Source: Nostoc linckia NIES-25
Lineage (GTDB): Bacteria; Cyanobacteriota; Cyanobacteriia; Cyanobacteriales; Nostocaceae
NCBI RefSeq assembly: GCF_002368035.1
Contig: NZ_AP018223.1
Coordinates: 629,016 to 693,015, forward strand
Reading direction: 5' to 3'
DNA length: 64,000 bases
This document shows positions 44,121-53,306 of this stretch, piece after piece. The translations under genes and the position numbers were made by a program. The notes beneath the pieces are model-generated. The model searched no databases. It was not told where the DNA came from and saw only the letters and a program-made list of their open reading frames with translations. The first letter of the stretch is position 1. Every line of letters begins with the position of its first letter.

Positions 44121-45107
44121 TTAACTGCGGTGGACTGTCTGGAAAATTTCAGTCAAAATCTCTGTTGCTCCTTGTTGCCGCAAGTTATGAGCTAATTGAA
44201 TACCTAAATTTTCTGCTTCGCTAGCAGTGCCCGTAACAGAATCTTTGACTAGACGTTTGCCATCGACGCTGGCGACTAATCCTGTTAATGTAAGATTATT
44301 GTCGTCTAGTTGCGTATTAACACCGATTGGTACTTGGCAACCGCCTTCTAGTTCTCGCAAGAAGGCACGTTCGGCTAAAACGCGATCGCGGGTTGGAACG
44401 TGTTCGATTGCTTTGAGTAATGACAGCACTTGCAAATCCTCAGTGCGGCATTCAATCCCTAACGCTCCCTGGCCAACGGCATACAAAGAAAGTTCGGTGG
44501 GCAGAATTTGATGAATGCGATCGCTCATTCCCAATCGTTGCAATCCTGCTGCTGCTAAAATCAGCACATCGTACTCTCCATCATCCAACTTTGCCAAGCG
44601 CGTATTTAAGTTGCCGCGCACATCCTTAAAAGTAAAGTGGGGGAAGTGATAACGCAATTGTGCAAGGCGGCGCAGGGAAGAAGTGCCGATCACTGTGCCT
44701 TCTGGCAGCGTATCGATTTGCTTATCTTTGTGCTTTTGATGCACAACCAAAGCATCTGCTGGATTTTCCCGTTCTGTTACGGTTGCTAACGCTAACCCCT
44801 CTGGCAAGCAAGTCGGCAGATCCTTGAGAGAGTGAACCGCAAAGTCAATCTCCTGATTGAGCATTCCCAATTCGAGTTCTTTGGTGAATAATCCCTTATC
44901 GCCAATCTTGGCTAAGGCCACATCTAAGATGTTGTCGCCTTGGGTGGACATGGTGTGGACTTCAAAGGAAATATCGGGAAAGTGTTGTTGGAGTTGTTCT
45001 CGAACCCAGTAAGTTTGCACGAGTGCGAGTTGGCTTTTACGAGAACCGATGCGGATGGTACGAACGGGAGTCGAGATGTTAGATGAAGCGGGTTGAACTG
45101 AAGTCAT
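44121..45107 (-). CDS. hemC: hydroxymethylbilane synthase (porphobilinogen deaminase)
   Basis: A 328-residue enzyme joining four porphobilinogens into hydroxymethylbilane with a covalently bound dipyrromethane cofactor. The start is IRIGSRKSQLALVQTYWV; the active site is VHSLKDLPT and DVRGNLNTRL. The cofactor cysteine is in LRELEGGCQVPIGV. The first ~15 residues (TSVQPASSNISTPV) are a family-typical extension. Its ATG lies only 5 bp after the hemE stop, so the two form one transcript. No hemD (uroporphyrinogen III synthase) is seen in the window. Confidence 0.97.
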   Translation of the reverse strand: MTSVQPASSNISTPVRTIRIGSRKSQLALVQTYWVREQLQQHFPDISFEVHTMSTQGDNILDVALAKIGDKGLFTKELELGMLNQEIDFAVHSLKDLPTCLPEGLALATVTERENPADALVVHQKHKDKQIDTLPEGTVIGTSSLRRLAQLRYHFPHFTFKDVRGNLNTRLAKLDDGEYDVLILAAAGLQRLGMSDRIHQILPTELSLYAVGQGALGIECRTEDLQVLSLLKAIEHVPTRDRVLAERAFLRELEGGCQVPIGVNTQLDDNNLTLTGLVASVDGKRLVKDSVTGTASEAENLGIQLAHNLRQQGATEILTEIFQTVHRS

Positions 45108-45112
45108 AACTT

Positions 45113-46165
45113 TTAGTTGAGATCGTTTGACGAGTAGCTGAGTTGTTTGACTGTCTCGAAAAAGAAAGCAACATTCTCTTCGGGAGTGTTCTGTAAAATC
45201 CCGTGACCGAGATTGAGGATGTGCTTTTGGTTCCCCGCTTTGCGGATCGTGTCGAGAATGCGATCGCGGATCAGTTCTTTAGTACCAAACAACACGCACG
45301 GATCGATATTTCCTTGGACTCCAATATTTGCACCGAGTCGCTGCCGCGCCACTGCCATATCCACAGTCCAGTCCACGCTGACGATATCAACACCCGATTG
45401 CGCCATTAACTCTAGGATTCCAGCACTGTTGTTGATATACAAAATCAGGGGTGTATCTGGGTGTGTTGCCTTAACTTGTTGCACGACTCGTTGCAGGTAA
45501 GGTAGAGAAAACGTCTGGAAATCTTCAGGGCTGAGTTGTCCCGCCCAAGAGTCAAACAGTTGCACGACTTGGGCACCGGCATCAATTTGGTAACGGGCGT
45601 AAACTGCGATCGCATCTGCCAGTTTCCCTAAAAATTGATGCAGCATCGCAGGTTCGCAAAAAGCCATCTTCTTGATAATGGCGTAGTCTTTCGAGCTTTT
45701 ACCTTCAATTGCATAGGCAGCTAGCGTCCAAGGTGCGCCCACAAAGCCCAAGACGGTAGCTTGAGTGTTAACTTCTTGGCGTAGCGTCCTCAGAATTTGC
45801 CGCACGAAGGGTAAAGAAGCTTCGGGATCGAGGTCAGTCAGCGCTTCAATTTGTGCTTGTGTGCGGATTGGCTGCTCGAATATTGGCCCTTTACTTTCGA
45901 TAATGTCAAAGGAGATACCCATACCAGGCAACGGCGTGAGGATATCTGAGAACACGATCACCCCATCGGGTTGGAAGGCATGGAAAGGTTGCAGCGAGAT
46001 TTCCACGGCTAGATCGGGGTTCTCGGAGCGATCGCGGAATGAAGGATACTTTTGACGCAAGTCTCGATAAACTTTCATGTAGCGACCTGCTTGGCGCATC
46101 ACCCATACCGGAGGGCGATCGAGTACTTCACCTCGCGCAGCTTGCAGTAACATATAATTCCCCAT
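45113..46165 (-). CDS. hemE: uroporphyrinogen decarboxylase
   Basis: A 350-residue enzyme removing four acetate carboxyls from uroporphyrinogen III to give coproporphyrinogen III. The key N-terminal motif PPVWVMRQAGRYMKVYRDL carries the conserved Arg, and IVFSDILTPLPGMG carries the catalytic Asp. GFVGAPWTLAAYAIEG, VQLFDSWAG and ILNLGHGILQNTPEENV complete the family signature. It lies 5 bp ahead of hemC. Upstream, a 220-bp gap to the Rieske gene contains a MITE-like element. Confidence 0.97.
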   Translation of the reverse strand: MGNYMLLQAARGEVLDRPPVWVMRQAGRYMKVYRDLRQKYPSFRDRSENPDLAVEISLQPFHAFQPDGVIVFSDILTPLPGMGISFDIIESKGPIFEQPIRTQAQIEALTDLDPEASLPFVRQILRTLRQEVNTQATVLGFVGAPWTLAAYAIEGKSSKDYAIIKKMAFCEPAMLHQFLGKLADAIAVYARYQIDAGAQVVQLFDSWAGQLSPEDFQTFSLPYLQRVVQQVKATHPDTPLILYINNSAGILELMAQSGVDIVSVDWTVDMAVARQRLGANIGVQGNIDPCVLFGTKELIRDRILDTIRKAGNQKHILNLGHGILQNTPEENVAFFFETVKQLSYSSNDLN

Positions 46166-46257
46166 ACATTTCTCCTTGGATTTAATAATTTGAACTGAAG
46201 CTAAAAATTAACGCCAAAATTATCTCTGCAATACCATTCAAAACGAACTCTATATTT

Positions 46258-46387
46258 ATTAGGAAACTTCAAGAAATAAATTATCCAATCTTGTGGGGTG
46301 GGCATCTTGCCCGCCCTATGGACTGGGCGGGCGAGACGCCCACCCCACAATAAATAGTTGGATGTTTTTTTATTTGTTAGTTCCTTA
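46258..46387. mobile_element. MITE-like element at the Rieske gene 3' end
   Basis: AGGAAACTTCAAGAAATAAA (46261) is roughly inverted as TTTTTATTTGTTAGTTCCTT (to 46386) around a GTGGGGTGG..CCACCCCAC hairpin. Its right end supplies the stop codon of the Rieske oxygenase. Same family as 11476-11609. Confidence 0.65.
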
Positions 46388-47449
46388 ATTCTTCAATAAA
46401 ACAGAAGAAGGTTGGATTAAATTTCCGTTCGAGTTGTTTGATGGGTTCCGATCGGGTTTCATACCCCATCCCATCGCCAAACATTTTTGCCGAAGTTTGC
46501 GATAAGCAAGAGATAAGTTATCGCAAGGAACGTGAACTTCGTCTGACAACTTATCTGGAACTGCCATCGGATATTCAGACTCAACCACTCCCTTATCTTC
46601 CATCACAACTTTGTAAGCTGCCCGTTGAAAGATGCCATCGGCCCAAGGGAAAGTTAAAAAACTGCGAAACTGAATTCGCTTAGTAATGGTGGTGCGATCG
46701 TCAACAGGAACGTGAACAGTAAAATTAACCAGCTTGCCACGACCGAAGTCAACCACTAACCGAGTGATATTGGGCATATAAAAGCCCAGAGTCACCTTCA
46801 CATTAGCTTTCAATGGGCGAAAGACAAAGGCGAAAATGTCTTTGGCTTTGGTATAATCTCGGACATTAACTTTAGCGTGACCTTCCCACTCCCCGATATT
46901 CAGTTCGTAATCTTCCATTTTTTGCTCTAATGCAAACCCATTCCCGAAGGAGTTGGAATGAATAATAGATACGTGAGACATATCCATATCATTCTCTAGC
47001 GTGCGGGTGTAGTGAGCGTTAAGTTCGTATTCAAAGAAAATTTTCTGTAGCTTTGGGTCTTCAAATTCTGGCAATGGTGGAATTGGCGGACGTTCTTCTT
47101 CTGGTAAATCACCATAAAATAGCCAGATAAAACCGTATTTTTCCTGTATTGGATAGCTATCTACACGAGCATTTTTGGGAATAGGGATTCCGGGTTGATT
47201 AGCAGGAATGTTAATACATCTTCCATCTGCTTGAAACTTCCAGGCATGATAGGGACAATAGACACAATCATCTTTTACCCAACCGAGAGATAAGGCAGCG
47301 CCACGATGGGGACACCGATCTTGTAAAGCAATTAGTTGTCCTTGAGTGTTACGGTAGAAGACAAATTTCTGATTTAATATCCGAATTTGCTTGGGCTTTG
47401 TGGTAACGGCGGCGCTGAACTCACAAGCGTACCAGAAGTTTTTTAACAT
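46385..47449 (-). CDS. Rieske [2Fe-2S] non-heme iron oxygenase
   Basis: A 354-residue oxygenase of the pheophorbide-a-oxygenase/cell-death-suppressor-like group. The Rieske cluster is CPHRGAALSLG (Cys, His) and CPYHAWKF (Cys, His). The mononuclear iron site is ENDMDMSHVSIIHSNSFG, with two His and a preceding Asp. A phthalate-dioxygenase-type C-terminal domain follows (FYMPNITRLVVDFG, VHVPVDDRTTITKR). No reductase gene is visible, so electrons must come from ferredoxin or a distant reductase. It sits between hemE and hemA (40 bp after the hemA stop), which points to a tetrapyrrole substrate. Position-specific chemistry cannot be assigned. Confidence 0.88.
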   Translation of the reverse strand: MLKNFWYACEFSAAVTTKPKQIRILNQKFVFYRNTQGQLIALQDRCPHRGAALSLGWVKDDCVYCPYHAWKFQADGRCINIPANQPGIPIPKNARVDSYPIQEKYGFIWLFYGDLPEEERPPIPPLPEFEDPKLQKIFFEYELNAHYTRTLENDMDMSHVSIIHSNSFGNGFALEQKMEDYELNIGEWEGHAKVNVRDYTKAKDIFAFVFRPLKANVKVTLGFYMPNITRLVVDFGRGKLVNFTVHVPVDDRTTITKRIQFRSFLTFPWADGIFQRAAYKVVMEDKGVVESEYPMAVPDKLSDEVHVPCDNLSLAYRKLRQKCLAMGWGMKPDRNPSNNSNGNLIQPSSVLLKN

Positions 47450-47489
47450 GCTTGCTTCCTGCTATTGCTATTAAGAATCATGGATTTTC

Positions 47490-48914
47490 TTAAGTTACGC
47501 TTTGAGCAATAACTTCCTCAACTTTTGCATGGACTTCAATACTTTCAAGTCTCATTTGAGTAACATTGATGTTTTTTGCTCCTATCTCTACGGTGCTGAT
47601 TGATAAAGAGGATGTTTGGGCAACAACATTAGATTGCACCTCTGCCGTATCTAGATTAAACAACACTTGTAGAACCTGGAGGACAAGACGTTGAGCTTCC
47701 AAATCTCGCTGTGTCCGCAATTGCACCATCGGTTCGTGGAGAATTTTGTTGATAATCCTTTGAGTTAAGGCTTCGACGGCTTCTTGATGTTTTTTAGCAA
47801 AATCAGACCCCATACGAGACAAAGCCTTTTCTAACTCTTGTTCGCGAATTTTTTCCATTTTGTCGCGTAAACAGCTAATAATGGAAACAGTTTCTCGCGA
47901 TCGCAACCAACTTTGAAATGCTTCTAAATCCTCATAGATTAATGCTTGCGCCTCTATTGCCATTTGCCTACGGCTTTCTTGATTCTGGGCAACAACGGTT
48001 TTTAAATCATCAACATTAAACACCCGAACATGAGGCAACTCATTAACGTCGGCATCAACGTTACGAGGCACTGAAATATCGAACAGCATCAAAGGCTGTT
48101 CGGGTTGCAATGCAGCTTTGAGTTTAGCTCTATCAAGCAAGGGTTCAACTGAAGCAGTGCTGGTAAAAACCAAGTCGGAAGCTGCCACTAATGACATCAA
48201 TTCAGCAAGCGGATAATATTGCACTCCAGCATCACTAAATTGATTCGCCAATTCCTGAGCGCGTTCGATGGAACGATTGACAATGGAAATTTGAGTTGCG
48301 CCTTTAGAGATGAGATGTTGCACCAGTCGCCGAGCCATGTTGCCAGCGCCGACAATTGTCACTCGACAAGCCGATAACTTCTCTACTTTGATCTGGGCTA
48401 ATTCTACTGCCGCAGAGCTAACTGAAACCGCACCCGTACCGATTGATGTCTGCGTTCTCACCCGCTTTGCAGTGGTAACAGCTTGCTTGAACAACTGATT
48501 AAGGATGCGTTCGCCTTGATTGTGTTGCTGAACCAATTGGTAGGCGTGTTTGACTTGAGCCAGAATTTGTCCTTCTCCCAACACCAAGCTATCCAAACCA
48601 GAAGCAACTTGCATCAAATGTTTAACAGCATCTTGCTGTAGCAGAGTAAACAAGTATTGATGTAAGTCTGAAAAAGGCAGTTTACTGTACTCGCAGAGAA
48701 ACTCTGTCACCTCTTGAACTGCCCGATCTATCTTGTTTACAACTACGTAAATTTCTAAACGATTACAAGTACTAACAATGGCAGCTTCTTCAATGTGAGA
48801 GTATTTACACAGCTGGGCGATCGCATTTTCAATTCGCTCTTCTGGAATACTCAGTTTTTCACGAATTTCAACCGGAGCTGTTTTGTGACTAAGACCTACA
48901 AGTGCGATATTCAT
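47490..48914 (-). CDS. hemA: glutamyl-tRNA reductase
   Basis: A 474-residue NADPH-dependent enzyme reducing glutamyl-tRNA to glutamate-1-semialdehyde, the committed tetrapyrrole step. N-terminal IALVGLSHKTAPVEIREKLS; the nucleophile Cys is in IVSTCNRLEIYVV; GLDSLVLGEGQILAQVK; NADPH domain VTIVGAGNMARRLV; dimerisation helix near the C-terminus. It is 40-50 residues longer than the usual ~428: a tail after LQVLFNLD (AEVQSNVVAQTSSLSI...) is not family-typical. Together with its location this makes a second, non-housekeeping copy possible. It is transcribed toward the Rieske gene 40 bp further on. Confidence 0.93.
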   Translation of the reverse strand: MNIALVGLSHKTAPVEIREKLSIPEERIENAIAQLCKYSHIEEAAIVSTCNRLEIYVVVNKIDRAVQEVTEFLCEYSKLPFSDLHQYLFTLLQQDAVKHLMQVASGLDSLVLGEGQILAQVKHAYQLVQQHNQGERILNQLFKQAVTTAKRVRTQTSIGTGAVSVSSAAVELAQIKVEKLSACRVTIVGAGNMARRLVQHLISKGATQISIVNRSIERAQELANQFSDAGVQYYPLAELMSLVAASDLVFTSTASVEPLLDRAKLKAALQPEQPLMLFDISVPRNVDADVNELPHVRVFNVDDLKTVVAQNQESRRQMAIEAQALIYEDLEAFQSWLRSRETVSIISCLRDKMEKIREQELEKALSRMGSDFAKKHQEAVEALTQRIINKILHEPMVQLRTQRDLEAQRLVLQVLQVLFNLDTAEVQSNVVAQTSSLSISTVEIGAKNINVTQMRLESIEVHAKVEEVIAQSVT

Positions 48915-49011
48915 GTTTCCTCTTTTGAAGTTTGTCCTCTTCTAGAGCCTCGGTCAAGTAATATGGATGGTGAATCAGAGTTGATTTTAAACAAAATGAT
49001 TGAGAAGTAAC

Positions 49012-50445
49012 TTATACTGCGATCGCAGATTTTGTAGCAACTTCCTTAACAAGTTGGTTTTTCGGTTGGGCAATCTGTTCGTATTCAAAAAAGCCAGAGT
49101 TAAATGTTCCTTTAGGATCGTACTTCCTTTTAATTTCATTAACTTTTGGCCAGTAATCGCCAAATTGGCTTTGCCACTGTTGAATAGTAAAATCTATCCA
49201 GCAAGTTAAATATCTTTTTCCACCCATTTCTAAACTCAGATTACTCAGCTTTTTCAATTCAGCCAAGATGGGTTGAACTTGCGATTTCGGAATGCTGGGA
49301 TAAATTCCAAACCCAATAATCAGTTCTTCTTCTTGCGGTAAACGAAACATCGGCATCTTGTTATTGCGATTTACCAAGCAAAAGCAGCCCATTTGCGCTT
49401 TACTAATATCGAGAAAAGAAGGCAACTGTTTGAGAGCCGTTTCAATGTAATTTTTAGCCGATGACGCCGGAAGAAAAACATCCATCCAAGGGTGAGCAAT
49501 ATCGTTGCTATCTACTTGAATCATGGGTTCGATGAATTTTTCAAATCCCAAGTCTTCAGTATGAATATGACGATAAAAATTTAAGCCTGCAAAGATTTCT
49601 TTATCATCAATAGCATCAGGAGAATTTGCTTCAACGGTAATTCGCAAGGTGTAAAACCATTGAATCAAAGGTTGCATTATTCCTGTTGCTCTGGATACTC
49701 CTTGCAAACAGGGAACTGGGAATGATACGAGATGATCGACTCTTTGTTCGGTTACTAAAACGCGTTTGTCATGCAAAAGAGCATCTAGATTGTCATAGAA
49801 AAGTAAATAGGTGCGAGTTAGAGAAGGATAAACTCTGAGTTTGTGCTGAACTTGCGTAATAATTCCAAATTGACCGTAACCGCAAAGTACGTGATTAAAA
49901 AGTTCGCTGTTTTCTTCAGGCGAACACCAAAGAATCTCACCTTCTGCGGTTACAACTTCTACACCAAGACAATTATCAGCTTGATTTCCGTAACGAAAAG
50001 AGGCTGCACCTATACCACCCGCAGAATGAGTTCCTCCTACAGAAACACCAAAATAATTAGTTAATACGGGAGGAACTAAACCATCAGGAATACAAGCATC
50101 GATTACTTGATTCCAAGAAGTTCCTGCATCAGCTTTAAACCAAAGTTGGTCTTTTTGGATATCTCGAATTTTATCGAGATTCCTCATATTTAAAACAATT
50201 CCATCTTGGTTTAAAGACTGACCGCCTAACGAATGTCCCGCAGCGCGTGAAGAAACTACTAATCCTTTTTGAGCGGCATATTTAACAGTTTGGGCAATAT
50301 CATTAGCGTTTTCAGGAGTAACAATAACTTGGGGAGACTTTTGGAATATACCACCAAAATCTTCGGAAACTTCTGTCAAAATTTCTGAAGCGTTGCTGAC
50401 TTCACCTGCAATCAAATGCTTGAGGTCTTGAATGATGCCATTCAT
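49012..50445 (-). CDS. FAD-linked oxidase (PCMH/BBE type)
   Basis: A 477-residue flavin oxidase of the berberine-bridge/cytokinin-dehydrogenase superfamily. The FAD-binding PCMH domain has SSRAAGHSLGGQSLNQDGIV, whose His is the usual covalent FAD attachment site. PPVLTNYFGVSVGGTHSAGG and LGVEVVTAEGEILWCSPEEN follow. The C-terminal substrate domain ends PKGTFNSGFFEYEQ. Such enzymes oxidise C-N or C-O bonds of secondary metabolites. It lies 97 bp upstream of hemA and 5 bp after the ATC-hydrolase-like gene in one apparent transcript. A tailoring role on a tetrapyrrole is inference. Confidence 0.88.
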   Translation of the reverse strand: MNGIIQDLKHLIAGEVSNASEILTEVSEDFGGIFQKSPQVIVTPENANDIAQTVKYAAQKGLVVSSRAAGHSLGGQSLNQDGIVLNMRNLDKIRDIQKDQLWFKADAGTSWNQVIDACIPDGLVPPVLTNYFGVSVGGTHSAGGIGAASFRYGNQADNCLGVEVVTAEGEILWCSPEENSELFNHVLCGYGQFGIITQVQHKLRVYPSLTRTYLLFYDNLDALLHDKRVLVTEQRVDHLVSFPVPCLQGVSRATGIMQPLIQWFYTLRITVEANSPDAIDDKEIFAGLNFYRHIHTEDLGFEKFIEPMIQVDSNDIAHPWMDVFLPASSAKNYIETALKQLPSFLDISKAQMGCFCLVNRNNKMPMFRLPQEEELIIGFGIYPSIPKSQVQPILAELKKLSNLSLEMGGKRYLTCWIDFTIQQWQSQFGDYWPKVNEIKRKYDPKGTFNSGFFEYEQIAQPKNQLVKEVATKSAIAV

Positions 50446-50450
50446 AAAAG

Positions 50451-51083
50451 TTACGATCCTTTAGAAAGAGACGTTTTTAAAAGATTCATCCCAATCTGCA
50501 AGATTTTAGGAGTCAAGCGAATCAAATCGAGAATATGAGAGAACAAGCTGGGTGATTTTTGTGGCTTTACTTCTAACCCTTTGGCAGGTCTTTCATATTT
50601 GAACATACAAACGCAGTCACCATCTGCCTGCTTACTAATAATTGCAGCTTTCATCCCAGGAAATGCTCTCCTAGTTGCTTCTTGTTCCATCTCGCAAATA
50701 ACTCGGCAAGGGCTTTCAAGCCCATATTCTTTGGCAATTGTAAGAACCGGACAAACTCGTTGAATTTCTAGTGCAGCATCTTTTCCTGGTTGGGAAATAT
50801 CTACAACTTGCATTTTGAAGCCCATGATCCGAAAGATCGGAATTGCATCGGTAAAGCCTTTGGCTATGGTGGTATTGTCAATGAAAGCACCCATGAACGC
50901 CTTTTGATGAGCGGGGTAGGCTAACATCATTTGTTCAAAAGCTGCATCTTCTCCAATTTCATCTGCCAGCTTTTTGTAGGCTGCAAATCGATTCCTAAAC
51001 ATACTTACTGCTTTGGAGGAATCCATTTGCATTACGTCGTTCATGGTAATGTCGCCAATACCTATAACGTTATCCATTGGCAC
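50451..51083 (-). CDS. ATC-hydrolase-like protein
   Basis: A 210-residue protein that resembles L-2-amino-thiazoline-4-carboxylate hydrolases (ATC hydrolase family), which are small alpha/beta proteins with conserved Cys and acidic residues. Visible pattern: VCPVLTIAKEYGLESPC, VICEMEQEATRRAFPGM and QADGDCVCMFKYERP. The ~60-residue N-terminus is helical and the C-terminus has an amphipathic helix (FSHILDLIRLTPKILQIGMN). A vinyl-reductase/V4R-like alternative is conceivable but I see no V4R motif. The 5-bp gap to the FAD oxidase implies co-transcription and a joint pathway. The exact reaction is unknown. Confidence 0.55.
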   Translation of the reverse strand: MPMDNVIGIGDITMNDVMQMDSSKAVSMFRNRFAAYKKLADEIGEDAAFEQMMLAYPAHQKAFMGAFIDNTTIAKGFTDAIPIFRIMGFKMQVVDISQPGKDAALEIQRVCPVLTIAKEYGLESPCRVICEMEQEATRRAFPGMKAAIISKQADGDCVCMFKYERPAKGLEVKPQKSPSLFSHILDLIRLTPKILQIGMNLLKTSLSKGS

Positions 51084-52060
51084 TTCTCCGTATTTTGTTA
51101 CTAATTTGAATGACTTGGAAAAACGAGGTAATCAATGAGCGATCGCTGCTAGTAGTTCGCCAAGTGAACTTGGCGGGATAAAGGGTAAACGGGAAAGGGT
51201 TTAAATCCCTTACCCTTTTCCCTTTCCCCTTTCCCCAGCCCTCACAAGCGCATTTTTGGGTTGGCAGACTGTTAGATTAGAGATAGCGATCGCCATCAAC
51301 TCTTTTGCTCATAAATTCTTCCGATTGACTACATAAACTTGTCAATCAAATCTTTGATATCCTGCTCAAACATGGATGGCTAATTCAGGGCTAGCATGTC
51401 CTTGTTGATTCAGGACTAGCATGAATGGAACTCCATAAGTATAGTAAAACGAGCGTCAACGCTAGATATCTGCTAAAAAACATACACAGGAATACAATGT
51501 CAACTTCCCGCAGCTGTTCAATAGAGAAATAACTCAACCATTGAACTGGTAAAAACTTGCTAATTTCAGTTTTGAAGTTGACGACTTCAGTTGAGTTAGC
51601 TCTACGAAATGATTTGTTAATTTTTAGCAAAATACTTGTCGGCAATTTTTCCATAAACACCTTGTTACTTCCTGTTTAGAGGCTCTCTCTAAAAAAATGT
51701 GAAGAGTAAAATTTAGGCGCTTCATATACCATTTCACTCAATTCTCGATCCAAATTACTTTTCTTCTTTCCCTGCAATCTGTATCAATCTTCAAGTCAAA
51801 CGGCATTAGGATTTGGGTAGCCATGTTTTCAAATCTGCTGTTAACGCCTTTACCAAAAAGGGGAAAGGGCACAAATAAAGAACCTTTACCCACAAGGTAT
51901 AGAGCAAGTGTTTTTAAATATGGAGAACAAAAAGAAGATTGAGCAGACACGTTGTGCGTTCGCCCTTGGCGTCTCGCAGAGAGAAAAATCAATGTCTATA
52001 TTTGAAACCCCTGCTTTTAAGGGCAGGGCTTTCCTTTCCCCTTTCCCCCTTTCCCTTTCT
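51084..52060. other. gap of 977 bp between ATC-like gene and hemF2
   Basis: Contains purine/pyrimidine runs at 51180-51240 and 52025-52065 and no recognised gene. An 89-codon minus-strand frame (51391-51660, MFMEKLPTSILLKINKSF) has AAGG upstream of its second ATG and a hydrophobic segment (IVFLCMFFSRYLALTLVLLY). It might be a small membrane protein but has no support beyond that. Confidence 0.4.
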
Positions 52061-53065
52061 TCATACCCACTCTTGGGGATTTCTCAGTACCTCTAGAAGC
52101 TTTGCTTCTTCGCTATCAGCAATAGGTTGGTCGTTATAGTTCCAAAATGCTTCTCCAGGCATACAATTGAGGACGCTTTGCGTACTTACAATCCCACTTG
52201 TTAGTCCGAATCGAACACCTCTATCATGCAGAAGAATAAATTCGGCATAACGTCCGCGTCTGATGCGCTGCCAATATTTTTGCTCTTCCGTAAACTCCAT
52301 ATCCTTACGTTGTTTGACAATCGGAAAATAGGCAGGAATGAAAGCTTCAGAACAAGTTTTTACAAAGGAAAGTAGAGTTTCGGCATCGGAATGTTGCAAA
52401 TTGTCAAAGAAAATTCCACCTACACCTCTACACTCACTGCGATGAGGAAGATAAAAGTATTCATCACACCACTTTTTCAAGCGTGGATAGAGTTCTGCAT
52501 CGTGCTGGTCGCAAGCTGCTTTATGTACTTGATGAAAATGAACTGCGTCTTCTTCAAATAAGTAAATTGGTGTTAAATCACCTCCACCGCCAAACCACCA
52601 AGAACCAAGTTCAGTACCATCACCCAATTGGAAGTACCGATAGTTAACGTGTGCTGTCGGCACCATTGGATTATATGCATTAATGACAACACTGGTACTC
52701 GTAGCGAAGAAAGAAGTACCTTTTTCATCTGGTGCTATAGTTGTTGGGTCAGCCATCACAACATCCGATCCTCGAAAGGTGACACCAGGAGGTAACTCAC
52801 CCTTCATTGATACGTAGTTGATACCTACTTTTTCAAATACATTGCCGCTCCGCAGCGACTTGTCGATATAGATAGCACCGTTACTATTTTCACCTTGTAC
52901 CCATTGCCCTATTTCATCTCTTGTCCAGTGTTGTTCGTGAAGTTTACTTCCATCTATTTCCTCAATAGCTTCGCAAACATTCTCGAACATATCTAACAAA
53001 AAACTTTCAACTCTATTACTAATTGGTGGTTGCTTGACTGCTGGGTTTTCAAGAATTTGAACCAT
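52061..53065 (-). CDS. hemF: second oxygen-dependent coproporphyrinogen III oxidase
   Basis: A 334-residue HemF paralogue of the copy at 40074-41117. Motifs are complete: TSTSVVINAYNPMVPTAHVNY, WWFGGGGDLTPIYL, YFYLPHRSECRGVGGIFFD, RRGRYAEFILLHDRGVRFG. It differs from hemF1 in substituted loops (GELPPGVTFRGSDVVMADPT) and at the C-terminus (NCMPGEAFWNYNDQP replacing MSLPPLVRWEYGY). A changed substrate range or decarboxylation outcome is therefore possible. It heads the minus-strand block. Its upstream region carries an ACTAGTGAA half-site shared with the RHH operon. Confidence 0.93.
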   Translation of the reverse strand: MVQILENPAVKQPPISNRVESFLLDMFENVCEAIEEIDGSKLHEQHWTRDEIGQWVQGENSNGAIYIDKSLRSGNVFEKVGINYVSMKGELPPGVTFRGSDVVMADPTTIAPDEKGTSFFATSTSVVINAYNPMVPTAHVNYRYFQLGDGTELGSWWFGGGGDLTPIYLFEEDAVHFHQVHKAACDQHDAELYPRLKKWCDEYFYLPHRSECRGVGGIFFDNLQHSDAETLLSFVKTCSEAFIPAYFPIVKQRKDMEFTEEQKYWQRIRRGRYAEFILLHDRGVRFGLTSGIVSTQSVLNCMPGEAFWNYNDQPIADSEEAKLLEVLRNPQEWV

Positions 53066-53297
53066 GACAACTGACCTCGTTGTGACTAAATAATTATTTG
53101 CAAAAAATGAATTTTGGAGTCTATAAAAATTGGAAGTTACTTCTCAACCTTTCATCTTGAGGTTTCATTGATTAAGTATGTTTGCCTTTTAGCAAAAGTA
53201 TGGGAAGGAAAGAGCTAAGATTTCACGTTAATTACTTTTGGTTTTCGCATTACCGAAGTCCTTTCACTATCTATTTTTTTACTTTAGTCAGATTTTT

Positions 53298-53306
53298 ACT
53301 AGTGAA
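53298..53306. promoter_or_regulatory. candidate operator half-site upstream of hemF2
   Basis: ACTAGTGAA, preceded by an imperfect inverse TTCACTATC at 53263-53271. The same word forms the palindrome at 54581-54602 in front of the RHH gene. Only two sites were found by eye, so chance is not excluded. Confidence 0.3.

Noticed and set aside
51391..51660. 89-codon minus-strand frame with a hydrophobic segment
   Set aside because: Possible small membrane protein but no recognised family and a poor position; mentioned only in the gap description.
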